A stretch of 64,000 nucleotides of DNA, taken from Garcia nutans (Eukaryota > Streptophyta > Magnoliopsida > Malpighiales > Euphorbiaceae). Positions 36,235-48,965 of this stretch are shown here, piece after piece. How positions within the stretch are numbered: position 1 is the stretch's first letter; each line of letters starts with the position of its first letter. The translations under genes were made by a program, and so were the position numbers. Below the pieces are notes generated by a model that was not told the origin of the DNA, ran no database searches, and saw only the letters and a list, made by a program, of their open reading frames with translations. The DNA lies in the NCBI GenBank assembly GCA_947685225.1, contig CANTUV010000003.1:3480001-3544000 (forward strand), read 5' to 3'.

Positions 36235-38067
36235 CCACTTTAAAAGACTGGACTAGGACCTGGAACTGAAATTTTGGACTGGGACTGGTAGATTGGATGG
36301 TGGGACTTTGATTAGGTGATCGAGAACAGAAAACCCTAGCAATAACCAAGCAATCAACAATTCATCAAAGGCAGCAATCTTGCCTTTGTCTTTGTTCATC
36401 CAAAAAGCAACTTTTTGGTGGAACCAACTGCGTAGGTTTGATCCTTCATCATAAATTACTTATGATCACAGTAGCTTTGTTTCTTTGATTCATAAGAATA
36501 TACACAAAAAACTTTGATCTTTAAATATGCAGTAACTTGATCTTCATTTCAATAATCTAATTTATTTCTTCTGTTTCCAAAAACCTTAAGAACCCTACTT
36601 TATTTTTTTTATTTCCTAAAACTAAAAACCCTAAAATGTTTCTTCTAAACCTTAAAATCCTAAATTGTTCCTTCTATTTCCAAAAACCCTAAAAAGTATT
36701 CTTCTGTTTCCAAAAACCTTCAAAACCCTAATTTGTTTCTTTTATTTTCAAAAACCTTAAATCATTTTTCCTATTTCCAAAAACTTTTAAAAACCCTAAA
36801 CCGTTTTTCGCTAACTTTTTTTCCAAAATTCACAAATATTTTCTTAAATCTCTAAACCCTAACCTACTTTATAGTTTCTAAAAATCATAATTACTTTATA
36901 AAACTCTAAACTATTTTCTTCAACTCCAAAATCAAAACAGTAAACCCCAAACTAGTTAATCTAAGCCCTAAGTATTCCCTCAAAACTAATACGTAAACCC
37001 CAGTTTTCCTAAACCCTAATCCTTAAAACCTTAAAACCTTAAAAACCTAAACATTCAAACTCAATACAGTAAATCTAAAACAACAATCTAGTAAACAAAG
37101 AGTTATAAACCTAATGTTTTAAGATTCTAAAACCCTAATTTCATAATGTTACCCCTGGACCCTAATTTGATTCATGAAACCCTAATCCATTCCAATTTTC
37201 CAAAACCTTTACAGCAGGTTAAACAAATAACAATAATAATACTAAAATCCCAAAGCCCTAAATGTTAATTAAAGAACTTTAAATAGAAACAGTAAACCCT
37301 AATTTGTATCTTTACTTGCTTTATTTTTAGATTTGATTATGTAGTTCATTATATGCTTTGATTTATTTTCAATGCTTGATTATTTAATTTATCATGGATG
37401 AATGTTTATTATATATTTTGATTGATGTTTAATATCTTTGATGAATGATTTATTTATCATGAATGGTTATTTACTTTTATTGATTTATTTTGATTTTCAA
37501 ATGTTGTAAGAGGTATGTTTCCACTTTGTGGGTACCTCATTAATTAAGTTCTATGTAATTTAAATTGCTTTTATATTTTAGACCAATGTAAGGGACATGT
37601 TTCTACCTTATGGTGGGTGTCCTATTTAGCTTAGACATGCATGATGTAAGGGCATGTTTCCATCTTCGATTAGGTATCCATTTATTTTCTTTGTTTGGAC
37701 ATTGCTTTGATTTTAATATAATGATGCTTTATTTCAATTGTTGTGTGTAATATGGATAATAGTGTTATATTTAAGAATTTTATAATATTAAGACATGTAA
37801 AGGAGGCTGGTTCCAATGAACATGGCATTGTGGGGGTGCTGGGCTATTTCTCACCTTCCCCACACGTACCCAACTTTCGAACTCATTAGGGGTTGGGGAT
37901 TCCTTAGGAATTGAGTCATCCACCCCTTTCCTTTTCCTAGCCCGTCCGGGTGGCGACTCCATTTTTTCCGGACTTAGGTCCGTATTCTCTAAGTTCCTGA
38001 GCCTAAACAGTGCCGAAGTCCCAAGAACCATTCTACCGGGAGTGGGGACAAAAATCCCCGCTCACAG

Positions 38068-38085
38068 TGGCGACTCCACTGGGGA
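38068..38085 (+). other. T4 primer-binding site
   Basis: TGGCGACTCCACTGGGGA, one base after the LTR end at 38066. Identical to T1. Confidence 0.88.
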
Positions 38086-39160
38086 TAAGAGAAGTTGATT
38101 TCGTTGGTCTTTATATTATTTTATTCTTTCTTATCATGATATTATCCATTACATCATATTAGATTTGCATCGTGTGCGTGAGTTAGGATGCCCGTGTTAC
38201 CCGTGTTGCGTTATGAAAGGGATACCATACTTTCACTCAAGGTATGGAGATCGAGCATGGCATAACCACTCATAGCCTCGTACCATTTGGTATATACTTG
38301 CTATGAGAACCTAAGCCTTTTAACCTAAAGACTAAAGCTCATGTAATTGGCCTAGTTACTTTCCTTAGGATTTTACCCCAAATGCATGTTGTTTGACTAT
38401 GGTTAATTTATCTTGGTTTAAATCATGGCTTATTTGGTTTGTTTCTTTTTCTAATATGACCTAAGTACATTGTGAGCTCAAAATAAATTTTTCTTTAAAA
38501 TCCAAAAGACCGAAGCAATTTTCAAAATTTATCAAAATGGTCTTTGGATATAAAAGTTTTCCAAAACAAGTTAAAAATACTTTTGCTCATAACCCAAATA
38601 CTAAGCCCAAAATCCATTTTTTTCTAAAATCTTTTACAATGGGCTTAGAAACAAAATTATTTTCATCCAAAATTTTCTTACAAAGAGCTTGCAAATTATT
38701 TAGGTCAATTACGAAATACCAAAAATCAATTGTGAGCCCAGTTTATACTAAGAATAAATTAACCATGGACTTGTTTTTGGCATGAATCATTAGTTACTTT
38801 TTCAAGTGAGAAATCTATCTATAATAAACCTCTTAATTTAGTTTTAATCCAATATAACATAAAAGCTACTATAGTTGGTTGAATGTATTAAAACCTAATT
38901 AATGGGAATTATTATGAACTGATTTTCATTTTAAAAAATATAACTATTTGTTGAAACGTCCGAGGGAAATATTTGAAAACAAGGTACCCCATATTGGTAT
39001 TTTGTTAACAATATACCTAGGAAAAGAGACTCGCCATTCATGTGTGGATGTTATAAGGTTGGAAGGGACGTTCTACTTATCTTTGTTAATTGTTCGTACA
39101 TAAATGCATACATACATACATTTGCATCTCATATCATTAATCCTCTCTGGCTCACAGACC
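38086..39160 (+). other. T4 leader
   Basis: Non-coding, colinear with the T2 leader. Ends in GGCTCACAG just before the gag-like sequence. Confidence 0.65.
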
Positions 39161-39937
39161 TGGATTACGATAGTTCATAAGCTTACGACAATCCAACCTA
39201 CGCCGAAAGCGAAGAATCTAGAACCGACTCAAAAACTTGCTCACCAAAAGCAATGGTGCCCGAATAAATTCAAAGAATGGAGGATGATGCCCTCAATGCC
39301 AAGATGGAAGAAATAAAAGAGGCCCTAGCTGAGACCATGAAGAACCAATTGGCTGCAATTTTAGAAAATCATGCCGAAGCATCTGCTAGCACTAAGAAGC
39401 CAAAGGACAAAGGGAAGACTAAAGTTGGTGAAGTGGTTTTTGATGATGACAAGGTGACCATTGATGATGATGATGATTGGGCTCAATATTTCCAAGATCC
39501 TCAAGACAAGAGGAAAGAACCGAAGCTTGTTGAAAGATCAGCTATGGAGAAAACCGAAGCTTCTGATGTTGAAAAGATGATTACGGACTTAGAAAAGAAG
39601 TTTGAGAAGAAACTGAAAACTGAAGAAATGTCCGAAGTTGACAAATTATTTGAGCTAGATATAGAAGTTTCGTACAAGTTCAAGATGCCATCTTTTGCGA
39701 AGTTTGATTGAACCGGAAATCCTCATCTCCATGTGAAGCAGTACATCACTGCTATGCAGTCTGCCCGAGCTACTAAGGCTCAAACTCTAAGATACTTTAT
39801 GCTCTCATTGGATATTGTTATCCAAAATTGGTTCAATACCTTAGATGATGGTACACAAAAGAGTTGGGATCTGCTATACAAGGCCTTCATCCAACAATAT
39901 GGATACAACGTTGAAATGGAGGCTACCTTAATGGAAG
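39161..39937 (+). pseudogene. gag: T4 gag, 5' part, broken
   Basis: Conserved N-terminal segment from about 39165 (LDYDSS followed by a stop), then ATG at 39253, a stop four codons later (39265-39267), and a long frame from 39277 with DDALNAKMEEIKEALAET. A third stop, TGA near 39709-39711, replaces GGA in the T2 copy. The capsid core HVKQYITAMQSARATKAQTL follows and runs to LMEV at the T2 insertion point. It resumes at 63782 (ESIRQRPNENFVDYVKRW). Confidence 0.88.
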
Positions 39938-40104
39938 TGTAGACACTTCATTTTTGACCTAGTTCAATCCAATATATCTTAATTAGTCCAAAATAATTTG
40001 TGTTATCCAATATATTTTAATTAGTCTAAAACAATTTTTGTTATCTTAATTAAAAATATTTTCTTTAGATAAAAATATAAACAAAAAAATAAAAATAAAA
40101 AAAA

Positions 40105-40320
40105 ATCAGCTTGCGGCAAAATGGCCAGGGCCATTTCGCCAGCAGGAATTTCCTGTGGGCAAAATGGCCCGCAGGCCAATTCGCCCCCAGCTGCCGCAGC
40201 TGGCTACAGTTTTTTTTCGCCAGCGCAATTTTTTCGCAGCAGTTTTTTTTCGCCAGTGCAATTTTTCCACAGCAGTTTTTTTTTCGCCAGTGAAATTTTT
40301 CGACGCAAATTTTTTCGAAA
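40105..40320. repeat. Palindrome cluster and short tandem repeat in T2 5' LTR
   Basis: Inverted pairs such as AATGGCC/GGCCATT and GCAGGAA/TTCCTGT, then about three copies of a unit with TTTTTCGCCAGYGCAATTTT. The 3' LTR (61795-61920) lacks roughly 45 bp of the palindromes and one tandem copy. Confidence 0.85.
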
Positions 40321-40402
40321 CCTAATACAATTAGGTTTCGGTTTCCTTTTCTTAATTAATGTTATATTCCATGAATAACTAGAATGAATCAAAAAAATCT
40401 TT

Positions 40403-40410
40403 TATAAATA
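40403..40410 (+). promoter_or_regulatory. TATA box of T2 5' LTR
   Basis: TATAAATA, at the same place as in T1 and T4. Confidence 0.65.
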
Positions 40411-42138
40411 ACACCAAAAATAACACAAAAAGGGATCAAAAATTTGGAGGAGAAATTGAGGAGGAAGAAAAAGAGGAAATCAGAAGAGATTTAGGAGGAA
40501 AACTTTGAATTTTAAGAATTCCTCCTGGCAGTGAATCAATCTGATTTTTTTTTTAGAGAGCAAACAACAATTGAATCCATCAAAGGCAGCAAAGCTTGTC
40601 TTTGTTTTTGTTCATCCAAGAAGAAATTTTTGGTGGAACCAACAAACGGAGGTATGCATCAATTGTCTAATTTCTTCACAGTAGCTTAAATCATCTAATT
40701 GTTTATTTTAATTCAAAAACCCTAAAAACTTAATTCCCCTTTTCTAAAGTTTAAAAACCTTAATTCGTTGCTTTGTTTTCCAAAAAGCTTAAAATTATTA
40801 TTTTTGTTTCTTCAAAATCTCAAAACCCTAATTTGCTTTCCAAAATTTCAAAATCTTAAATTTCAGTCTGTTTCTTTCCACAAACCCTAAAAACATCTTT
40901 TCTGTTTATATAAATCTTAAATTTTTTATTTATTTTCATAAAACTTCATAAAGTTATCAATTGATTTTCAAATCCTAAAAACATAATGCATTCTCCGAAA
41001 CCCTAAATCAAAAATTCTAAAACCCTAATTAAACTCCAAAACCCAAAACAGTGAACCCTAACTCCCTTAAAACCTTAAACCCTAATTCTTCTAAAACCTA
41101 ATCCTTTAAACCTTAAAACCTCACAAACCTAAAATTTGACACAGTAAGTAGCTAATAGTCATAAACTTAGTGTTTTGAAGTGTTCAAACTCCAATTTCAT
41201 GATTTCACTTCTCAAATACTAATTTGGTTAATCAAGGAACTTATCAACCTCTTAAATTATAAAACTTTGTTCCATGTCAATTCTTTTAAAAGTTACAGTA
41301 GCTTAAACTCATGAATTCCAAAACCCTAAACATATGAAATAAAGAAACTTAAATAGAAACAGTAGCCCTAATTTGAATCTTTATTTGCCTTATTCAATTT
41401 TATATTTGATTATGCTTTGATTTATTTTATATACTTTAATTTATTTAAGTTCAATGTTTAGTTTATCTAATTTATCATGGATGGATGTTTACTTTCTATT
41501 GATATTTAGTACCTTTGATGAATGATTTATTTATGATGAATGGTTATTTACTCTTGTCGATTTATTTAGATTTCCAAATTTTGTAAGAGGTATGTTTCCA
41601 CTTGGTGGGTACCTCATTAGTTAAATATCATGTAATTTAAATTGCTTTTCTATTTTAGAACCAATGTAAAGGACATGTTTCTACGTTTCGGTGGGTATCC
41701 TATTTAGGCATGGGATGTAAGGACATGTTTCCATCCTTGGATGGGTGTCCATTTAATTATTTTGTTTGGATATTGTTTTGATTTTCAATATATTGATGCT
41801 TTATTTTTATTGTGTGTAATATGGATAATGTTGTTATATTTAAGAATTTTATAATATTAAGACCTATAAAGGAGGTCGGCTCCAATGAACCGGGCGTTGT
41901 GGGGGTGCTGGGCTATTTCTCACCTTCCCCACATGTACCCAACTTTCTGAACCCATTAGGGGGCTAGGGATTCCTTAGGAATCAAGTCATCCACCCCTTT
42001 CTTTTTCCCTATCCGTCCGGGTGGCGACTCCAAATTCTCCGAACTTTCGGTTCGTGTTCTCTAAGGCCCCGAGCCTAAACAGTGCCGAAGTCGCAAGAAC
42101 CATTCCACCGGGAGTGGGGGAAAAATCCCCGCTCACAG

Positions 42139-42156
42139 TGGCAACTCCACTGGGGA
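42139..42156 (+). other. T2 primer-binding site, one mismatch
   Basis: TGGCAACTCCACTGGGGA; the T1 and T4 sites have G at the fifth base. Confidence 0.85.
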
Positions 42157-43192
42157 TAAGAGAAGTTGATTCCGTTGGTCTTTATATTATTCTATTCTTT
42201 CTTATAATGATATTATCCATTGCATCATATTAGATTGCATCGTGTGCATGAGTTAGGATGCCCGTGTTACCCGTGTTGTGTTATGTAAGGGATACCATAC
42301 TTTCACTCAAGGTATGGAGATCGAGCATGGCATAACCACTCATAGCCTTGTACTATTTGGTATATACTTGCTAAGGGAACCTAAGCCTTTTAACCCAAGG
42401 ACCAAAGCTCATGTAATTGGCCTAGTTACTTTCCTTAGGTTTTATCCCAAATGCATGTTGTTGGACTATGGTTAATTTATCTTGGCTTAAATCATGGCTT
42501 ATTTGGTTTGTTCTTTTTCTAATATGACTTAAGTATATTGTAAGCTCAAATAAATTTTTCTTTAAAGTCCAAAAGACCGAAGCTATTTTCAAAATTTTTC
42601 AAGATGGTCTTTGGACATAAGACTTTTCTAAAAATAAATCAAAAATTCTTTTGCTCATGGCCCAAATACTAAGCCCAAAATATGTGTTTCCTAAAATCTT
42701 TTTACAATGGGCTTATAAACAAAATTATCTTGCAAAGAGCTTACAAATTATTTGGGTCAATTACGAAATAACAAAAATCAATTGTGAGCCTAGTTTATAC
42801 TAATAATAATTAATCATGGGCTTATTTTTAGCATGAATCATTAGTTACCTTTTTCAAGTGAGAAATCTATTTATAATAAACCTCTTAATTTAGTTTTAAT
42901 CCAATGTAGCATAAAAGCTACATTAGTTGGTTAAATGGATTAAAACCTATTTAATGGGAATTATCATAAGTTGATTTCCATTTTTGAAAATATAACTATT
43001 GGTTGAAAAGTCTGAGGGAATTATTCGAAAATAAGATGCCCCATGTTGGTATTTTGTTAACCATATACTTAGGAAAAGAGACTCGCCATTCGTGTGTGGA
43101 TGTTATAAGGTTGGAAAGAACGTCCTAATTATCTTTCTTCATTGATTGTTTGTGCATATTTGCATCTCGTATCATTGACCCTCTCTGGCTCA
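42157..43192 (+). other. T2 leader
   Basis: About 1 kb without a gene, colinear with the T1 and T4 leaders. Ends at CTCTCTGGCTCACAG, followed by the conserved gag N-terminal segment. Confidence 0.7.
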
Positions 43193-44685
43193 CAGCCCTG
43201 GATTACGATAGTTCAAAAACTTATGACAATCCAACCTACGCCGGAAGCGAAGAAGCTAGCAATGACTCAATCACTTGCTCACCAAAAGCAATGGAGCCCA
43301 AACAAATTCAAAGAATGGTGGATGAAGCCCTCAATGCCAAGATGGAAGAAATAAAAGAGGCCATGGCCGAGACCATAAAGAATTAATTAGTTGCAATTTT
43401 AGGAAACAATGTCGAAGCATCTGCTAGCACCAAGAAGCCAAGGGACAAAGTGAAGACCAAAGTTGGTGAAGTAGTTTTTTATGATGAAAAGGTGATCATT
43501 GATGATGATGATGATTGGGCTCAATACTACCAAGATCTTCAAGACAAAAAGGAGCCAAAGGTTGTTGAGAAGGCAACTATTGAAAAGACAGAGACATCCG
43601 ATGTTGAAAAGATGATTGCTGATTTATAAAAGAAATTTGAGAAGAAACTAAAAACCGAAGAGATGTCCGAAGATGACAAATTATTTGAGTTAGATGAAGA
43701 AGTCCCGTACAAGTTCAAGATGCCATCTTTTACGAAGTTTGATGGAATCAAAAATCCTCATCTCCATGTGAAGCAGTACATCACTGCTATGCAGTCTGCC
43801 CGAGCTACTAAGGCTAAGACTCTAAGGTACTTTATGCTCTCATTGGACCCTGTTGTCCAAAATTGGTTTTATACCTTGGAAGAAGAAACACAAAATAGTT
43901 GGGATCTGCTATGCAAAGCCTTCCTCCAACAATATGGGTATAATGTCAAGATGGAAGTTACCTTAATGGAAGTGGAGCCCATAAGACAAAGGCCAAATGA
44001 AAATTTTGTGGACTATGTGAAAAGATGGAGAAACAAAGCTGCTTTGCTCAAGAAAAGGCCCGATGAATCTAATCAAATAAGGATGATCATGAGAGGCGTC
44101 CTGTCTAGTCTTCGTGAAAGGATGTCTCATACCCTCATCCATGACTTCAAAGATCTTCTCCAAGCTGGTCTACAAATTGAAGAGTGGGAAAAGGAGAAAA
44201 ATTGCTTTTCAATAAGAAGGAATGAGAAAGGGAATTATCAGCCTAGCAATCAAAGCACGCAAAAAGAAGTTAATGTTAATGTGGCTTGTCAAGGAAATAA
44301 AAGACAATTCTCAGAATTGGGGAAACCTCTATCTTGGGTTTTTAGCAATCTGCAAAAGAAAGGGTTGTTACAACCATTAGTTCCTCGACCGTTACATAAT
44401 CCACTGCCACCAAACTTCAATGCCGAGGCCTTCTGTCTATTTCATCAAATGCGAGGGCATGAAACAGATAAATGTGCTTGTCTAAGGCATGAGATCCAAG
44501 ACTTGATTGATAGTGGTAAGCTACCCGAGCCGGATAAGCCCAACATCAAAGGCAATCCATTACCAAGGTTCAATAGAGTACCTCCACCGGCAACCTTCAT
44601 GGTGGGAAAAGGATTAGAAGAAGATTTTGTTATATCATCCTTTCAAGATAGAAACCTTAAAGATGTGAAAGGAAAAGAAGCTTAA
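43193..44685 (+). pseudogene. gag: T2 gag (Tat type), two stops
   Basis: The best-preserved Tat gag in the window. The conserved segment ALDYDSS (from about 43195) runs in frame into the Met at 43291 (MEPKQIQRMVDEALNAKMEE). In-frame stops: TAA 43384-43386 (CAA in T4) and TAA 43627-43629 (GAA in T4). From 43663 the frame is open to 44685. Landmarks: acidic IIDDDDDWAQY, capsid core with HVKQYITAMQSARATK and NENFVDYVKRWRNKAA, zinc motif CLFHQMRGHETDKC, C-terminal PPPATFMVGKGLEED. The frame ends without entering a protease, which is unusual for a gag from a full Tat element. It is about 465 residues from the Met. Confidence 0.92.
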
Positions 44686-45274
44686 ACTCAACAAACTTTC
44701 CTTAACTTGAATGTTGCTTTTCAATTTTACTTTCTTTAATATTTAAATTGGAACAATCTTGTTTTTCAAATTTAAAGTTGCTTGAATAAATTACTTTCAT
44801 CAAAATTTTTATTGGTCTTTATTCATTTTGATGCTCAACTAATGAGGAATCTAGCTTGATAATTCATGAATTAATATATCTATGCATCATGATTCGAATG
44901 ACTTTACTAGATAAGGGAATTGCTCTATAGCATTGAGTTGTGTATGCTTACTTAGAGAGGGTTCCAGCATAATTACCTTTGTCTAGGTCCTAGTCAGTCT
45001 TAGAACATGCTTTGACAAACTTTTGAGGCGAAATTGAACTCTACTTATTTAAGGGAGAGATGATCTAGGCATTGTTTGGTTAGCCAACAACTTGTATCCA
45101 CCCTATTAAATATCAATCCCTAGTTGCCCCTTTGAGCCTTCATAAAATTTTAGCTTTCTTTTCATTGGCATATAATCCCAAAAACCTACCCTGAGCTGTT
45201 GTGATACATTTGAAAAGTCTTATGATCACTAAGATGAAGAGGCAAGAAGATCAAAGAAAGCAATGATTAGTCAA

Positions 45275-45435
45275 GACCATGAGGGTCGTTGAAGTTTTCA
45301 AGACCATAAGGGTAGTTGATGTTTTCAAGACTATGAAGATAGTTGAAGTTCTCAAGACCATAAAGATAGTTGAAATTCTAAAGACCATAAGGGTAGTTGA
45401 TGTTTTTAAGACCATAAGGGTAGTTGAAGTTTTTT
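45275..45435 (+). repeat. ~30-bp tandem repeat in T2
   Basis: About five copies of a unit with AAGACCATAAGGGTAGTTGA and TGTTTTC. T1 has about two copies in the matching place (3125-3190), so the array has changed size within the family. Confidence 0.9.
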
Positions 45436-45567
45436 CTAATATCTCCAATATATCAAGACAACATCGGAGTAACAAATGATTTATCCCTGTTAAAGAAGAT
45501 TTATGTCACTCCACTCATCCATTATTAGAGATCCAAGTTGGTACAAACAAGACAACTCTGTTTGAGC

Positions 45568-45656
45568 TAGAACCAAAAAAAAAAGAGAGAAAAAAGAAGG
45601 AAAATAAAAGAAAAGAAAAAAGAAGAAAAGAAAAAAAAATCAAAAAAAAAATAAAA
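45568..45656 (+). repeat. Polypurine tract
   Basis: Nearly 90 bases of A and G with few interruptions. The T1 counterpart is the pyrimidine-rich 2895-2995. Confidence 0.85.
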
Positions 45657-47299
45657 CCTAAAAAGGCGGTTCAGAAAGCCAACTGAGTTCTCTTTTACCT
45701 AAAGCAACAAAAGGCTTCCATTTGGTTCATAAGGACATTTTAACTTGAGATTCAATCAAAATTGGAGAAAAAGGAGGAAGACCATCAAGTTCTTGAAAGT
45801 TTAGTACTTGACAGTGCTACAAGGAAGAAGGACAAAATGCTCAAAGAAAGGGAAGAGTAAGAGATATAAAGAAAAGGGAGAAGAAGAAAAGAAACGAATT
45901 TGGGAACCAAACTTTTTGCAAGGGCAAAAACTGTCCTAATCAAGATCCAGATTAATGCCAAGAAGACAGAAGGAATTTGGAGTCTTGGAAGCCTCCAAGC
46001 TGCCTAAAATTCAAATAAGAAATTTATAATTTGAAGGTTTGTCCATTGTATCACATCAGCTCCTATCTCAAAATGGCCTTCATTTAACCCATGTCCCTCA
46101 TAGACCCCATTTCAAGCCTATCAAAGACCTGTTGATCTCTCTTAGTAGGTAGAGTCTATTAGTGGAGATAGTTTGGATAAGCATGCATATGAGATAGACA
46201 GTATTTAAACTCAAATGAGACCGTTGGCCAAGCAATGTGTATGTGCCTATCTGAAGTGCAATAATTCTTGCTTAAATAGAAATGATTCCTGAGTTTAGTA
46301 TGGTAAATAGGGTTATCATGTTATAGATATATTAATTTGGGAAAATCAAGTCCTTAGGTACATTGACATTGATTTGGCAAAACCAACATTTGATTTAAAA
46401 ATCAAAATTAAAAAAAAAGAAGAAAAGAGAAAAATATAATAAAAGAAAAATATTTTTGTCATGCATAGCCTTCAAGTTAAGGGAAGTATATTGAACCTCC
46501 AAAGGACACATTAGGCAAAGGAAATGATTATTGGCAAGGTCGTGAAGATGCTATCAACTGACATGCTAAAACATAGTTCGAAATAGATGAATCCCTATCT
46601 CTACTGTTTGGGGCCTCCATTATTCATATTTTCAACGTCTTGAAGATAAAAGCCATAAATGTGAAGTAGTCTATCATTCCAATGCAAGACCTAAACGAAT
46701 ATCTGAAAGGGACCAATAAGAACACTTCTGCTAATCACCTTGGTCTGTGAGTCAATAAAATCATTGTAGGTATCATTCATGCATATCATGCATACATGAG
46801 CATATCACATCACACTTTCTTGTCTTGTATTGTCTATTCTTTATTAAGATAAACGGCAAACACCTTGTGAAGTAAATAATAAAAAGAAGATATCAAATCA
46901 GGGGGGCATAGAAGGCCCATTACCAAAGAAAGTTTCAGTAATTTGCAAAGAGAAGAAATGCATTCTTGTGCAAAGAACTGGACAACAAGAATCTCAATCA
47001 AAGGCCGCATAGAAAAATCATGGGTTTAGGCCTACACAGGGGGCAAAGTTTCTCCTTTTCAATTTTTTGAGTTTATATATAAAACATTTTCAAACTCACT
47101 TGCAAATATCTTACCATGCAAGGGGCAAGGAGAAGATATGAAGGCTAGCTAAAAAGGCTGAATTTTTTTGTTCATGTTTAATTAATGAACAAGAAAAAGA
47201 ATTCTCAAAAGAATAAAAAATCATCATTGATCAAAAGAAAAAATTTGAATGAAAATGCAAAAGATAAAAGGTTAGTCTAGCTAAAAGAGCTAAAGCTAG

Positions 47300-47640
47300 G
47301 GCGAAGACCCAATCTCAAAAGATGAAGATCCATTTGCAAGGGTGAAGACCCGATCTGAAAGGATGAAGATCCATTTGCAAGGGTGAAGACCCGATCTCAA
47401 AGGATGAAGATCCATTTGCAAGGGTGAAGACCCAATCTCCAAGGATGAAGATCCATTTTCAAAGGACGAGACCCGATCTCAAAGGATGAAGATCCATTTG
47501 CAAGGGTGAAGACCCAATCTCCAAGGATGAAGATCCATTTGCAAGGGTGAAGACCAGATCTCAATGGATGAAGATCCATTTGCAAGGGTGAAGACCCAAT
47601 CTCCAAGGATGAAGATCCATTTTCAAAGAATAAAAAATTG
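47300..47640 (+). repeat. T2 41-bp minisatellite, left part (GGATGAAGATCC / GGGTGAAGACCC)
   Basis: About eight units of ~41 bp alternating the two palindromes; continues at 60345-60600 after E5. Reverse complement of T1 785-1425. Confidence 0.92.
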
Positions 47641-48496
47641 ATCTGTAATATCCCAAAATATACCCTAGAAGTTTGGTGTAATAATTGTTGTAATTGAAGT
47701 AAGTGTATTTGTGTTTAATTGGAAGAGGAAAATAAGTGAAGAGAGAGTTTATATGTTGTATATATGTAAATATATATAACATATACACAAGTCAATGGGA
47801 AAGTCAAAGGAAGAGATTAATTATTGATTAATTGTGTTTAAGGGATTATTTAATTAGTTGTATTTGGGTTAGAGTAAGTGGAAGAAGATATTTTAATATT
47901 ATTTTGCTTGGAGGAGAGGGTTTTGAGGAGATGATTTGACTTTTTGCTTACTATCTTTTCTTCTTTCTTTCTTCCTTTGTCGTGGACCATTTTCTTTCCT
48001 TCTCTTCTCTTTGCTTTTCTGTGTTGTACGGCCATCAAGAAGAAAGAGAGCAAGATAGAGATTTGTTCTTCCAAGTTCAAGATTGAAGAGAGTTTTCAAG
48101 AGATCAAGTTGGAGGGTTGAGAGTTCTTCATCATTGGTAAGTCTTTTCCACTTGATTCTTTGATTTATTTGGGTTTGTGAGTTGGAGTTGTGTTGGATAT
48201 ATGTTTGGTTAGATTGTGTGATGTTTAAGAGTATTTGGTTAATTTGATTTTGGATTTTTAGGGTTGGATTGAAGAAAAGAGTAAGTTGGTTGGTATTGAT
48301 TAAGCTGTGGTTGTGTTTAGAGTTTTTGATGATGTTTGTGATTTGTGCTTGATGTGTGTTTTGGCTTGTTTTGGTGTTGTTGCAAGTTTGAGATAGTTTT
48401 TGGGTATGTTTTGTTAAGTTTGGTTGAAGTGGATGCTGGTGGATAGAAGTGATTTGTTAGTTGTGGTGTTGTTTTGGCCGGAATCTGGGTTTTTGG

Positions 48497-48800
48497 CCTG
48501 ACACGCCCATGAGCACGTCCAGGGTCCTTAGGCGTGTCAATCATTCTGTGTGGCAGAAGGTTTGACATGGCCAGTAACACGTCCGTGTTATTGAACGTGT
48601 CATAGCTACTGTGAGAATGGAGAATTGACACGGCCAGGAGCACGTTCAGGTTGTTGGACGTGTCGATGTTTTTGTGGGAGGCAGTATGTATTACACGCCC
48701 AGTGACACGCCCGTGGTCATGAGCGTGTAATAGCGTCTGTGTTGTGGAGTTAGGGCACGGTCAGGAACACACCCGTGTGGTTGAGCGTGTCATGTGTAGA
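48497..48800 (+). repeat. E5 5' LTR hairpin array
   Basis: About five units of ~65-75 bp, each opening with GACACGCCC or GACACGGCC and closing with GGCGTGTC or GGACGTGTC. GC-rich against the surrounding LTR. Confidence 0.85.
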
Positions 48801-48965
48801 GATTGCCCTAGTTAACTCTTAACTTGATTACCTCTTGTGTATCCCTAAGCAAGTATATGTTATTATTCTTGGATTAGGTCTTGAAGAAGGTGATTTGTCA
48901 TTGATTTAAGAAGCATAAGAACCTTGGGAAAGGGAGTGTTTTGAGTTGTGTGAATTGCTTTCGAG

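Larger units (their letters stand above)
35733..38066 (+). repeat. T4 5' LTR (2334 bp)
   Basis: TGTAGACTCTTGATTTTTG...CCCCGCTCACA. It contains a perfect 16-bp-stem palindrome (35961-35997), TATAAATA (36227-36234), a hairpin AAAGGCA/TGCCTTT (36366-36386 region), and a long stretch (about 36580-37300) with many AAACCCTAA motifs. Confidence 0.92.
39938..42137 (+). repeat. T2 5' LTR (2200 bp)
   Basis: TGTAGACACTTC...CCGCTCACA. Contains palindromic GGCCATTTCGCC blocks (40105-40200), three ~37-bp copies of a TTTTTTCGCCAG unit (40205-40320), TATAAATA 40403-40410, telomere-like AAACCCTAA motifs (about 40720-41360), and the conserved 3' block. Confidence 0.93.
44686..47643 (+). other. T2 non-coding region downstream of gag
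   Basis: No gene in any frame; colinear with T1 23817-23340 plus 3298-1240. Within it lie a ~30-bp tandem repeat (45275-45435), a polypurine tract (45568-45656), polypurine-tract-like motifs (about 46905, 47035, 47118) and the start of the 41-bp minisatellite (47300-47640). E5 interrupts it at 47644. Confidence 0.75.

Noticed and set aside
36580..37300. Interstitial telomere repeat
   Set aside because: AAACCCTAA motifs are dispersed and irregular within an LTR; there is no uninterrupted telomeric array.
48317..48643. Reverse-strand ORF of 108-114 aa conserved at 58466-58810
   Set aside because: It is duplicated only because it lies in both E5 LTRs; it crosses the hairpin array antisense to the element, and I see no protein motif.
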